Shown piece by piece: positions 49,001 to 54,549 of a stretch of DNA of 64,000 bases (position 1 is its first letter; the number at the start of each line of letters is the position of its first letter). The position numbers were made by a program, and so were the translations under genes. Origin of the DNA: Lineus longissimus (taxonomy: Eukaryota > Nemertea > Pilidiophora > Heteronemertea > Lineidae); NCBI RefSeq assembly GCF_910592395.1, contig NC_088319.1, forward strand, positions 5,888,001 through 5,952,000, read 5' to 3'. The notes beneath the pieces were generated by a model. The model saw only the letters and a list, made by a program, of their open reading frames with translations. It made no database searches and had not been told where the DNA came from.

Positions 49001-50946
49001 GCCTTTTGGCAATTTTCGACTTATGCTCAGCCCCAGCGGAGTTTTTTATTTGATCTACTTTTCAAGCTCGAAGGTTCCGGAGCATGCCTGCTCGAATTTT
49101 CATGATGATGGTCGTATTATTTCGTTTATGAAAATATCAAGCGAAATATATAGAATCTAACTGCACTGCTGTTCCAGGTTACGAACACGACCGAAGCTGC
49201 GGCACGATGGACGGCGCCGACGCCGGGGAAGTATTACATCACAGTGGTTGCCTTCAATGGTGCTTTGGATCATTCAGAACCAGCCTGTTCTAACGGCGTT
49301 ACGGTAGATGAGACAGGCCCAGTCATGGGGGGACTCACCATTGAAAACACTGTAACAAAGCCAGGCCTGGGGAAGCAGGGTAGAAAGGTGTATTATGTTA
49401 GAACAGACAGAAGAAAAGTGGAGATTAGAAGCCCGTCTCAAATATGCATGTAGGTGTATTTTTTGGTTTTAAAGCGTCTTCTTATAGCACTTACACTGCC
49501 ATAGGCCTGGCTGGCTACCTACTGCGGTCGCCGCCACCAGAAGAACTAATTGTCCGGTTGCTGAGGGTAAATTCTACCGAATACAAATACTTGCTAGGTC
49601 CTCGCACCAATTGTTTTGCCTCTGTTAATTTTGAAGATGCTGAAATTCCGCTAAAAAAACTACACTTTTCATCATTTCCCCTTCAGCGATAAGGCAACAG
49701 AAACAACTGACCTCACAATATATACGGATGCAACGTTTCCTAACGGGACATTGAGAACTACATCGACGACATTTTGTGAGAGTAAGAAAGCGCTGTCACT
49801 TACAGCCTTCACCCCTCTTACGGTAGAATCGTATGTAAGTGATCTAATTACATTAACTGATGACTGTTGCCAACTCAAACTCACTTGCAAATAGCTAGTA
49901 CAGTAGAAACTCTCTTTTATATTAAGGATATCCTCGGGATTGACAAGTGCTGTCGTTAATAGTGAGGTGTCCTGATTAGTTATGTCAAATCGAAAAGAAA
50001 CCTAAAGAAGTGACATTGATAGTGAGATTGTCCTTAATAGAGAGGTTTCCACTGAGGGAGGTTGTAGTTGCGAACTTTAAGGTACAATGATGTGCCGCGA
50101 CTTTTCATCTTGATGATTATCAAAATGAAAGTGACATACATGTATATATGTAACCTTATAAATGTGCACAGAAAATGGGGTTTGCTTTTTAAAGGAAATG
50201 TCATTTCTGCCAGTGATACTGCATGCAGATTCTATTATGAAACAATGTACATGTACAATGTACACATGTTTTCCAGAAGTCGTGAGGGTCGCATGTTGCA
50301 CCTTTTTAGAATTAAGTTCGTTTTCTTTTTCTCTACTCTCAAGTTCTCCGCAAATTGGACTGCACACGACCGTGAGAGTGGAATTGAAAGCTATGAAATT
50401 GGTTTGATGAGTAACAAGGGCGCAATGGCCGCCCCAGACATCATGGCGTACACACGAACCGACCACGGCAGCCTTGGCCACTTCAAGCGGTACCACCCCG
50501 GCCTCACAGCTGGCAGAGTGTTTATTGTTGGATTGAGAGCTTACAATAAGGCGTCCTTGAAAACAGAGCAGGTATTGAATATTTAGTGATATTTAGTCTG
50601 ATCTAGGGTTACGACGCCGGTAATGATGATGATGATGATGATATGATGGGAACAAGGTTCACTTCACAAACATTGCCTAGGGAATCGATTTCCTGTTCCG
50701 TACTATTTCTGAAAATGCTATCACTTTGCATTATCGTATACGAGTTCTTTTATAACTTCATTCATTACATACTCATATACATGCAGATCTTCGGCCCATT
50801 CGTTGTTGAAGTGACTCCACCAACATTCACTGGAAAGTCTGGCATCGAGACCCATGCCAAAGATGGTGAACTCGTGGCTACGTGGCCGGCGAATGGTTTT
50901 GTCGACGGCGAATCTGCTGACCCTTTCGACTATAAATTTGCTGTTG
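12957..50946 (+). CDS. Multi-exon gene (19 exons seen, 3'-incomplete): secreted/cell-surface mosaic protein with PAN-like, Cys-rich, EGF-like and FN3-like modules
   Basis: Inferred join: 12957-13023, 16559-16843, 18282-18701, 21449-21640, 34655-34771, 35638-35904, 36423-36573, 37922-38120, 38409-38582, 40227-40587, 41845-41989, 43598-43756, 43959-44091, 45557-45781, 47009-47224, 49178-49449, 49687-49834, 50344-50571, 50787-50946. All 18 junctions agree in phase and no exon contains a stop. The sum is 3,919 nt (1,306 codons plus one base), so the gene runs past the window. Order: signal peptide (1-22), PAN-like (to ~117), duplicated Cys-rich module (to ~257), Cys-rich module (to ~321), EGF-like (to ~360), then a long region ending in repeats with VDxxPP and W-x-G-F-x-D-x-E-S-G-I motifs. 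Function is unknown; the architecture fits an extracellular adhesion or matrix protein. The least certain joins are exon 3 to 4 and 4 to 5, across a 13-kb intron. Confidence 0.65.
14775..15651. mobile_element. ~877-bp TIR element
   Basis: Ends are inverted repeats: ggcttattataaaccgcgag on the left, and on the right inverted ggcttataaaccgcgagatg. AGATGG occurs directly left (14769-14774) and two bases right of the element (15654-15659), a possible but imperfect target duplication. No transposase is recognisable. Confidence 0.6.
15700..16177. mobile_element. 478-bp MITE with ATTACG-repeat inverted ends and 6-bp target duplication
   Basis: TAATAA flanks both sides (15694-15699 and 16178-16183). 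The termini (gggagtttccgcatcgctta / gcgagtttccgcatcgctta) continue into four cgattA-type hexamer repeats on each side, so the arms are ~50 bp. A third inverted hexamer block sits at 15750-15762. Confidence 0.8.
16559..16843 (+). CDS. Exon 2: PAN/Apple-like domain
   Basis: Acceptor ttttcag at 16558, donor G|GTGAGT at 16843; 95 codons, phase 1 to 1, as expected for a shuffled module. The cysteine pattern (SGC, QKC, AEC, DFC, KDC, EAC, KNC) and the KDCLAVDY motif fit the PAN/Apple fold, which binds proteins or sugars in secreted proteins. Confidence 0.75.
16970..17041. repeat. 72-nt near-perfect hairpin in intron 2
   Basis: gtctgttgactgtg and ttaagagagact in the left arm pair with agtctgtctctcttaa and cacagtcaacagac on the right, giving a ~28-bp stem with few mismatches around the loop aggcatgatgcc. 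It could be a pre-miRNA-sized RNA hairpin or a tiny MITE; the sequence alone cannot tell. Confidence 0.7.
17455..17940. repeat. Cluster of palindromic AAACCTGGTTT / AAACCTAGTTT motifs
   Basis: At least eight copies of aaaacct(g/a)gttt or close variants lie within ~480 bp, spaced by purine-rich gaagaaa and pyrimidine-rich ttcttc tracts. The region is non-coding (intron 2). Confidence 0.7.
18282..18701 (+). CDS. Exon 3: duplicated cysteine-rich module
   Basis: Acceptor tttgccag, phase 1; 140 codons to the donor G|GTAAAG, phase 1. The exon encodes two repeats of one unit: LLGTCTKEC ... GFVRCDYCSCDC and LYGTCTVTC ... GFVRCHSCKVWC, about 70 residues each. I do not recognise the family. The donor is weaker than its neighbours. 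If it is skipped, translation ends at the TGA at 18764-18766 after 21 extra residues, and AATAAA hexamers lie at ~18929 and ~18950. Confidence 0.7.
18929..18960 (+). terminator. Candidate polyadenylation signals of a short isoform
   Basis: Two AATAAA hexamers (ctaataaaaac and acaataaattt) lie ~165-190 bp after the exon-3 read-through stop, a suitable place for intronic polyadenylation. AT-rich DNA produces AATAAA by chance, so this is weak on its own. Confidence 0.35.
19483..20281. mobile_element. ~800-bp foldback/TIR element
   Basis: Inverted arms of ~200 bp: cagtcctacaagaaagtaaa on the left matches, inverted, cagttctaccagaaagtaaa on the right, then ggttttcagcagag and tatctgttgtattt. An 82-codon antisense frame (19795-20043) lies inside but shows no transposase motif. 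No matching target duplication is obvious. Confidence 0.65.
20762..20999. repeat. 119-bp tandem duplication
   Basis: Two head-to-tail copies (20762-20880 and 20881-20999), each starting tctgaggctttgacaacaca and ending ggtcgggtca, differ at about four positions. Non-coding, intron 3. Confidence 0.9.
21449..21640 (+). CDS. Exon 4: cysteine-rich module
   Basis: Acceptor tctttcag; donor G|GTAAGG; 64 codons, phase 1 to 1. The peptide has nine cysteines (ACRTIDNCDDVACSSPC, then TCKRC, NSC, HGC, TAC). I do not recognise the family. The strong donor needs another exon downstream; the next phase-compatible coding exon I find on this strand is at 34655. Confidence 0.7.
22458..22656. repeat. Dispersed repeat copy (SINE-like)
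   Basis: Shares gtgctgcca..catctgagc, aaaatcac, catgaaccccaaacat and cttacataccacg.cct with 30580-30765. The inverted start (ctcagatg..ggcagcac) resembles a tRNA-type A-box region, so a tRNA-derived SINE is possible. Confidence 0.45.
22912..22983 (+). tRNA. tRNA-Pro(TGG)-like sequence, probably a pseudogene
   Basis: 72 nt, colinear with eukaryotic tRNA-Pro: GGCTCGCTGGTCTAGTGGTA 5' part, anticodon stem CTCGC/GCGAG with loop TTTGGAT (anticodon TGG). The A box is intact. The T arm is damaged: CGCACAACTCC replaces the usual GGTTCAAATCC, so the B box and T-loop are lost, and the 3' acceptor strand pairs poorly. It may be a dead gene or a SINE head. Confidence 0.6.
23234..25695 (-). CDS. IgGFc gene exon 4: domain end, stalk, membrane span, tail
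   Basis: Acceptor ggttgcag at 25696, phase 1, open to TGA at 23234-23236 (820 residues). Contains YISTDKPVLVMQFAKS, the Asp-rich motif, a Ser/Thr/Asn-rich stalk of ~340 residues, span IAIMVVAISSVPMLIFLFFC, and a basic, Ser/Gly-rich tail. Frames on the other strand at 24471-25199 are shadows of the Ser-rich stalk. Confidence 0.9.
23234..28964 (-). CDS. 4-exon gene: IgGFc-binding-domain type I membrane protein, 1,101 residues
   Basis: Inferred join on the minus strand: 28964-28901, 28322-28065, 27146-26625, 25695-23234 (3,306 nt including the TGA). All three introns are phase 1 with GT-AG ends. Order: signal peptide (1-~20), IgGFc-binding domain (~22-460, with GIRVTAEEEIIVYG, TVPIAMRRIGDVIRI and GTHMIWHRSPNVGFGAIMYG-like blocks), an Asp-rich motif (~467-500, PGDGLDNDCDERVDEE), a Ser/Thr-rich mucin-like stalk (~505-845), one membrane span (~848-870) and a ~230-residue cytoplasmic tail with PPTPPRSR. 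FCGBP-type proteins with this domain are secreted mucus components; a membrane-anchored form suggests a surface receptor or glycocalyx protein (inference). The gene lies wholly inside intron 4 of the plus-strand gene. Confidence 0.85.
26462..26530. repeat. Fragment of a dispersed repeat (ACTTATATAGCGC)
   Basis: ttcaattcaaataagactta followed by tatagcgcaattatccaata and gctcggctgcgct is a pattern I associate with a short interspersed element end in many animal genomes. It sits at the junction of intron 3 and the read-through of exon 3. Confidence 0.4.
26625..27146 (-). CDS. IgGFc gene exon 3
   Basis: Acceptor tatttcag, donor attattG|GTAAGA, 174 codons, phase 1 to 1. Encodes the domain middle (YIASYWQ-like, VVFSGSEKTAIG, QLGPVTSWGRSFMTVPIA, GDVIRIIG). 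The frame stays open ~155 bp past the donor, but that peptide does not fit the domain, and joining at 26625 restores it. Confidence 0.85.
27252..27640. repeat. ~40-bp minisatellite in IgGFc intron 2
   Basis: About ten monomers related to gtggtaaaaagcttggaacc-ttgtctttctctattgcaa. The block 27262-27341 is repeated exactly at 27342-27421 (80-bp higher-order unit). The plus-strand frame here (27273-27596) is only the repeat. Confidence 0.9.
28065..28322 (-). CDS. IgGFc gene exon 2
   Basis: Acceptor ttttctag, donor G|GTAAGT, 86 codons, phase 1 to 1. Encodes the start of the domain (GKEFVLTFMQND ... LPELFITTESARVVKVNVTL), the usual opening strand pattern of IgGFc-binding domains. Confidence 0.85.
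28901..28964 (-). CDS. IgGFc gene exon 1: signal peptide
   Basis: ATG at 28964 gives MLWSSLWCVLAWIVLAFAYK, a clear hydrophobic leader, then A and G|GTAGGT (phase 1). It is too short to appear as a long open frame; it was found by looking for a phase-1 leader upstream of exon 2. Confidence 0.8.
28965..30440. other. Upstream of the IgGFc gene; no gene recognised
   Basis: Holds the presumed promoter and 5' UTR of the minus-strand gene. A 107-codon plus-strand frame (29759-30082) has no recognisable domain. A small hairpin, agggtgga/tccaccct, lies at about 30118-30141. Confidence 0.5.
30444..30530. mobile_element. 87-bp Tc1/mariner-like miniature element
   Basis: TA on both sides (30442-30443 and 30531-30532). 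Left arm CAGGGTGGCCCAGAATTATT, right arm inverted CAGGGTGTCCAAGAAAGGTT; both continue with tttccc and end near caatgg, leaving a ~15-bp loop. TA duplication and CAGGGTG ends suggest a Tc1/mariner-type source. Confidence 0.75.
30580..30765. repeat. Dispersed repeat copy (SINE-like), second copy of 22458-22656
   Basis: Matches 22458-22656 in the same order of blocks. The inverted sequence begins cttagctcagatggcagcac, compatible with a tRNA-derived head. Confidence 0.45.
31077..31853. repeat. Repeat R copy 1 (777 bp)
   Basis: About 98% identical to 32441-33211 by eye, with a 6-bp indel near 31413. It begins TTAATCTTCAAC and ends GCCTTTAA, so TTAA stands at both edges. Short antisense frames inside (31188-31370, 31465-31734) recur in copy 2 and look non-genic. 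Confidence 0.9.
31854..32440. mobile_element. 587-bp TTAA-flanked element between the R copies
   Basis: Inverted ends AGGCCATAACTCC and AGGCCACGACTCC, with TTAA immediately outside on both sides (31850-31853 and 32441-32444). No transposase. piggyBac-type origin is inferred from TTAA. Confidence 0.7.
32441..33211. repeat. Repeat R copy 2 (771 bp)
   Basis: Direct copy of 31077-31853 in the same orientation. Its tail overlaps a further local tandem duplication at 33086-33474. Confidence 0.9.
33086..33474. repeat. 200-bp tandem duplication
   Basis: Unit 1 at 33086-33285 and unit 2 at 33286-33474, sharing ccagaaatggggcgctgagt through gggaagcatgtata with a few substitutions. Confidence 0.85.
33475..34654. 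other. End of intron 4; no feature recognised
   Basis: I see no repeat, RNA gene or exon that I can support before the acceptor at 34654. Confidence 0.5.
34655..34771 (+). CDS. Exon 5: EGF-like module
   Basis: Acceptor gatattcag, donor A|GTAAGT, 39 codons, phase 1 to 1. Six cysteines in EGF-like spacing (EMCSWRPTSTPCWPGEC ... SCTCQSWFKGKDC), with the C-x-C-x8-C finish typical of EGF. Confidence 0.8.
35638..35904 (+). CDS. Exon 6
   Basis: Acceptor tttctttcag, donor G|GTAAGG, 89 codons, phase 1 to 1. Begins ITQPPEIKDAHIKLAIG; no cysteine. Probably a beta-rich extracellular segment; family not recognised. Confidence 0.75.
36184..36395. mobile_element. ~212-bp MITE in intron 6
   Basis: Inverted ends AGGGCAGTTTACACGGG and AAAGGGCCGTTTACAGGGGG, with gatcgatccagatcgatcca inside. 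No ORF; target duplication not clear. Confidence 0.6.
36423..36573 (+). CDS. Exon 7
   Basis: Acceptor ttccttcag, donor AG|GTAAGA, phase 1 to 2, 151 nt. Encodes ANGNERIEHFPFCGGTSLAD ... VLCEVKESHLNSATLNHIIE with two cysteines. It was located by phase and splice consensus. Confidence 0.7.
36668..36772. repeat. Low-complexity TTCGAATTC-like tract
   Basis: Many short, partly palindromic variants of attcgaattcgaaattcaaa; non-coding. Confidence 0.7.
37922..38120 (+). CDS. Exon 8
   Basis: Acceptor cactctttcag, donor TCG|GTACGT, phase 2 to 0, 199 nt. Encodes LFVQIHFTAGGFVTVINLDD ... SKSDDFLRLSIEKAKS. The phase-2 start exactly matches the phase-2 end of exon 7. Confidence 0.75.
38409..38582 (+). CDS. 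Exon 9
   Basis: Acceptor ctacacag, donor GTG|GTATGT, 58 codons, phase 0 to 0. Contains NITASWLGWQDDDTDV, a W-x-G-W-x-D motif like the FN3-like repeats further on, and several N-x-T/S sites. Confidence 0.75.
39380..39850. repeat. ACATGT-rich tract and dispersed repeat copies in intron 9
   Basis: 39390-39420 is a gtacatgtacatg tract. 39640-39695 matches 11800-11870, and 39820-39848 matches the end of the MITE at 12381-12630. Confidence 0.55.
40227..40587 (+). CDS. Exon 10
   Basis: Acceptor catttcag, donor G|GTAAAT, phase 0 to 1, 361 nt. VPAVTTPGVYSVILTVSDYA resembles the closing strands of PKD/FN3-type domains; the rest has many N-glycosylation sequons. Confidence 0.8.
41845..41989 (+). CDS. 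Exon 11
   Basis: Acceptor ctattttag, donor GA|GTAAGT, phase 1 to 2, 145 nt. Encodes GVVKMDIGYIKYRDPERPST ... TFNIPKMEDGDTI. Confidence 0.75.
41990..43597. other. Intron 11; nothing recognised
   Basis: AT-rich, no structured repeat or RNA gene that I can support. Confidence 0.5.
43598..43756 (+). CDS. Exon 12
   Basis: Acceptor tcttgtag, donor AC|GTATGT, phase 2 to 2, 159 nt. Encodes EVIHRVTDYMDRTFNESKKL ... VVHNSVQLRTMT. Confidence 0.75.
43959..44091 (+). CDS. Exon 13
   Basis: Acceptor tcttccag, donor GAG|GTCAGT, phase 2 to 0, 133 nt. FEWLAFDYDTGVKQIEWTIY matches the W-x-x-F-x-D-x-x-x-G-I pattern of the FN3-like repeats. Confidence 0.8.
44489..44540. repeat. Imperfect hairpin in intron 13
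   Basis: cggaaccact..tctgac pairs with gtcaga..agtggttccg around a 3-4 base loop. Confidence 0.5.
45124..45170. repeat. CACACGCACG microsatellite
   Basis: Alternating CA/CG dinucleotides, intron 13. Confidence 0.9.
45557..45781 (+). CDS. Exon 14
   Basis: Acceptor tttctag, donor AAG|GTAGTC, 75 codons, phase 0 to 0. DLAACKEKHSTAPYGADCYC ... HGCFHRHF then a closing beta segment (DIYINITVINSANLKS). Four cysteines inserted in an FN3-like domain. Confidence 0.8.
45782..47008. other. Intron 14; nothing recognised
   Basis: No repeat or RNA gene that I can support. Confidence 0.5.
47009..47224 (+). CDS. Exon 15: FN3-like repeat
   Basis: Acceptor cattccag, donor AAG|GTGGGT, 72 codons, phase 0 to 0. 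ITVDTSPPRSGIIHDG then WDGFFDHESGIIYYQYSWGT: the clearest copy of the VDxxPPxxGxIxDG...W-x-G-F-x-D-x-E-S-G-I repeat found in large uncharacterised extracellular proteins. Confidence 0.85.
47452..47882. mobile_element. Foldback element rich in GCCCGGGCATAATTC
   Basis: Left arm (cataaatctgaattattgcc, 47480-47500) and right arm (47810-47880, with several gcccgggcataattc units) are inverted relatives. The interior has more gccaggcataattt-like units. Intron 15. Confidence 0.6.
48095..48140. repeat. CTGAAGAAG...CGAAACGTTGG motif
   Basis: ccctgaagaagctacaataa then agcgaaacgttggtttac is a motif I know from many animal transposon ends. The flanking aaacc/ggttt pair can form a stem. Confidence 0.4.
48564..49090. 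repeat. ~290-bp diverged repeat units, relatives of the ~300-bp family
   Basis: The block acctacttttcaaggtc occurs at about 48587 and 48878, and diverged at 49053, followed by cagag-gtcaaat-like and ttccggagc blocks. It shares ttcaaggtcacagag with 10430-11560. Intron 15. Confidence 0.6.
49178..49449 (+). CDS. Exon 16: FN3-like repeat end and start of next
   Basis: Acceptor gttccag, donor AT|GTAGGT, phase 0 to 2, 272 nt. ARWTAPTPGKYYITVVAFNG closes one repeat; VTVDETGPVMGGLTIEN opens the next. Confidence 0.8.
49687..49834 (+). CDS. Exon 17
   Basis: Acceptor ccccttcag, donor TAT|GTAAGT, phase 2 to 0, 148 nt. DKATETTDLTIYTDATFPNG and a single cysteine. Confidence 0.7.
50344..50571 (+). CDS. 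Exon 18: FN3-like repeat
   Basis: Acceptor tactctcaag, donor CAG|GTATTG, 76 codons, phase 0 to 0. FSANWTAHDRESGIESYEIG and LTAGRVFIVGLRAYNKA: the same W...D-x-E-S-G-I then V-x-x-R-A-x-N pattern as exon 15/16. Confidence 0.8.
50787..50946 (+). CDS. Exon 19 (last in window), FN3-like repeat start
   Basis: Acceptor catgcag. FVVEVTPPTFTGKSG ... VATWPANGFVDGESADP ... DYKFAVG, then donor G|GTAAGG at 50946 (phase 1). The frame stays open to a TGA at 51063-51065, and a second possible donor, GCG|GTAAAG, lies at 51050 (phase 0). The peptide after 50946 does not fit the repeat, so I prefer the first donor. The retrotransposon begins 174 bp later. Confidence 0.7.
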
Positions 50947-51120
50947 GTAAGGTTGTCATGTCCCTGGAAGGAAGGGGGTTCACGAGTACGTGCACTCTTA
51001 GGGCACCAAACGAATCGAGAAGATATTGTAGCGCGAAACCTGTCCGAGCGGTAAAGCGTCAGTGATAATGTCCTGGAGACAAAGTCACAACCAAGTCAAG
51101 GCTTTTTATGGGGCAGTAGT

Positions 51121-52571
51121 TGTCACAACCTTGGGAAATCCAAGGACTCTGGTCCTCCTGATTTGATCTAGTAACCTGACTTCAGGGACATATCCTCTAT
51201 GTCTTCTCATCATTCCAATATGAGAGACTGGGTGAGACTTGGGCAATGTGACCTGCTTTTGGTCACTGATATGAGTCCGGATGAAAACTACTACTAAGCT
51301 ATCACAAAAGGGCACAACTACTTCATCTAACTAAATAGTTTTATTATAACTCTCAAAACGCGAATGTCCATGATTTTACAACGGGTACAAAAAGGTTTCA
51401 ATCAGATTAAACTAGGTGGTTGATGGCTGGATATAGGCTCATATCCACATCTTCACCATTTATCAAACGGGTCAACAAATCTAAAAGTTCATGGAGGAAA
51501 GCAACCAGGTTTTCCAGTTCAATAAAAGTGCCTATTATGTATGACTAGATCATCAGCATAAACATACACACTAGGTGCTGAATATTCAGGCATTTTATGA
51601 CTGTTACACTTTCCCATAAATTGTATAAAAGTCAGTATATTACTCTGCCCTTTTGCTGAACAAAAGTCAACAATTCAAATTGCAAATATAATAGAAAGAT
51701 ATCTTTAGGGCGCTTACCTGGCTAAATTCTATCAGTATCAGTGTGACAACCTTCAAAGCTGTATTTGAAACTTGACTCGCACAACAATCTCAATGCAAGA
51801 CCAACATATATGTAACATGTGGCTTGTTCTGCAATGTTGTGCAACTGCAAGCTAGGAGTATGTGACTGGGGTGAATGTCAACTCCGGAGGGCTAGAACCT
51901 TCTGATGCTAGATATGCTAGCACCCGATCTGCTCTCACGCCCAGCTGATTAGGGTTTTATACCGAATCCACGGGGGTCACCCACGGACTACAGACCCTCG
52001 AAATGATAACAAAACAAACCCGTTTTGAAACATGTGCCAACTTTAGGCCCAAAGTACAAGAGATTCCCAAAAGTCACAGCTTTGAAAATGACACCAAAAG
52101 ATGCTACAGATCTTTATGAAATAAGCCATGTCTTTGAAATAACTTTTTCACCAACATTTACCTGATTTAAAACACTTTGCAAAGTTACCACTGGAAAGTT
52201 CGTCACTCACAATCCAAAACAATGTGGAGGTCTGACGTCATCAAACATGGGGGACAGCTTTCAGAAAGTCGCAAATCGCAACATAAAAATAGTGAAATAC
52301 AAGCGTTCACCAACTTAACAACTTACCAGGAGGCTCTCAATCAATAGATTCCCAATGACAAATGTATCCCTAAAGTTTGACAGTCTAACTTGGCGCAGTT
52401 TTGATGAAAATAGACTTCAAACACGAAAATTTGCTCCAGTAAAAATGGTCCGGTTGTATATAAAATCCCGACCTGGAAAACAGGTACTTGCTGCACAGCG
52501 GGTGCATGTAAAATACGGACCCAGGAGTTGTCCTAGATGGAACGAAGAGGTGAAAGACTAATTTTGTTACA
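51121..52571 (-). repeat. 3' LTR (element orientation), 1,451 bp
   Basis: Matches 62959-63953 apart from ~455 bp (about 51694-52146) absent from the other copy, and a few substitutions and small indels. An AATAAA on the element strand lies at about 51345-51340. The short antisense frame at 51106-51315 is the same reading as the gag N-terminus. Confidence 0.9.
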
Positions 52572-54549
52572 TTACCCCCCGATCGAAACATTGACGCCCC
52601 CGTCAATAAACTACTGTACCCAACACAAAATTAACCTAAGAATTGAGAGCTACCTTATAAAATAAAAGTTCCAAATAAAATATGAATACCTAGTATGTAC
52701 ACAATACAACAACAAATTAACAGGACAAACACAATTAAGTACAATCACATACCTTGTAGTACACACTCCTAAATGTATGCCACTTCACAACCCATCCACA
52801 CGACACTAAAACCAAGCCAAGACATTCATTTACATCACATTCTTCACTTCAAACTACTTAATCTTGCTGTCAGTCAATAAGTCTTTCAAATATGAAATAA
52901 TTCAACTTCCGGCCGAAAAGCTAAACATTACCAGTTTTATACCAGGAGAACCAGAAACAGTTACTTCAACCTCATTTGCTTTTGCCCACAACTAGTTACA
53001 CGCAAACTGTACTCAACTTACATTGATACAAAGATCAGACTGATAACTCAAGTGTTCATTCAGTGACAGTGACTTGTGCCATCCCAATGTGCAGTGCAAA
53101 AGACACTAGCAACATTCAAAACTTTGAACCCGTAAACAATGCACTTACATTACATATATAGAAGACAAGTAGGTTTAAAAACATAATGCAAAATCATATT
53201 TACAGATGAGACAAGTTCAAATTAAAATATCAAAGTGTCAAAAATAACAGTACCCATCTAAAGTGAAAGGGGAATTGCTCAACATCTTATTACCATGGCA
53301 ACCAGTTTGCCCAAACAACTTGGAATGTTACCAGTCAAGCCACAAGTTATCTGATCAACCAATCTGAAATGTGCACAATCCATCTCAGCTACAAAGCATA
53401 CAACTCCAAAGCAAATGTTCACCTTTACTTGGCACAATATAAGCGCTATGGCCTTTTGCAGTTATGACCACTATAGATGACACTAATCAAGTTACCAAGT
53501 ATCACTATACAGTCAGTACCTCACTTCCAAACAATGGCTGCAGTTTCAACAACAGCTAAACTTCAGTATTCTAAAGTATTCTTCTCAAGCACCAACTACC
53601 AAAAATTATCAGTACCAAAATAATACCACATCATATTGACTCAGCAACATGTTATCGAACTTGAGATTCATATTAAAACGTTACATGCAATACAAATGAA
53701 CCAAGCTTAATCTCAAATGGCAGGATTGTTGGTTCCCAAAGTTGCACAGTATACAAATACCTATCCAAAATACTCTTACCCACTGTACACAAGTTCATCA
53801 AAATTCAAATATATCAAAAGTTACACCACACGTACCATCAAACTTACAGAGATCACTGCAAAGAGGGACAAGTTTTAACTGTACATCCACCGCAAATTTG
53901 TCTTAAAATTACCAAGCTTCATCTTAATTCTTGAACCAGACACTCAAAGTACTCAAACATCAAGTCCCAACCACCAAATTACAGTTTTTGGAAATTTCAC
54001 CCTTCACAAATAATTCAATCAAACACCAATTACTCTAGTTTTGACAAAGTTTCCATGGTAACACATGCTAGACCAGCACCTGCCCAGTTGCACCAAATAT
54101 AAATTGCACCATTAATACATGTTATTTAGATAATTCTTACAATTACGAACAGCAGGATTACAACTATGGGGAAAGTTGTACCCCTACTTTGTACTTATAA
54201 AATTGATGAGGTAACACACTGAGAAATCGACTTTCTCACCTCCACAGGTTAGAAACAACGTCACTTCCAAGAATACTTCCAGAATTATCACACACAGTGA
54301 AGAGTGGTACTATCATAACAAGATTGAGTTCGTGCTTAATTAAAATTTTTTTTAAACAATTAGAATGACAAGGTATGGGATTGCCATACATTGCCCGATT
54401 TTTGACTGTAAAACTTGAAACAGATAAAAAAATGGGACACCAGATAAATTTTGAAATGTATACTAGACAAAACAGTCTCGAACTCAACCATGACACCGAA
54501 CACACTGCACTATATCGAATATCACAATCACATAATTTAGAGTCATAGT
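52572..54549 (-). other. 3' untranslated part of the retrotransposon
   Basis: A/C-rich on the plus strand, no domain-bearing frame. It ends against the LTR with a GGGGGG run on the element strand (52574-52580 area), a plausible polypurine tract. The 105-codon frame at 54236-54553 lacks any motif. Confidence 0.6.

Noticed and set aside
51106-51315. Separate small gene in the left LTR
   Set aside because: It is the LTR copy of the gag N-terminal reading, ending at the LTR boundary.
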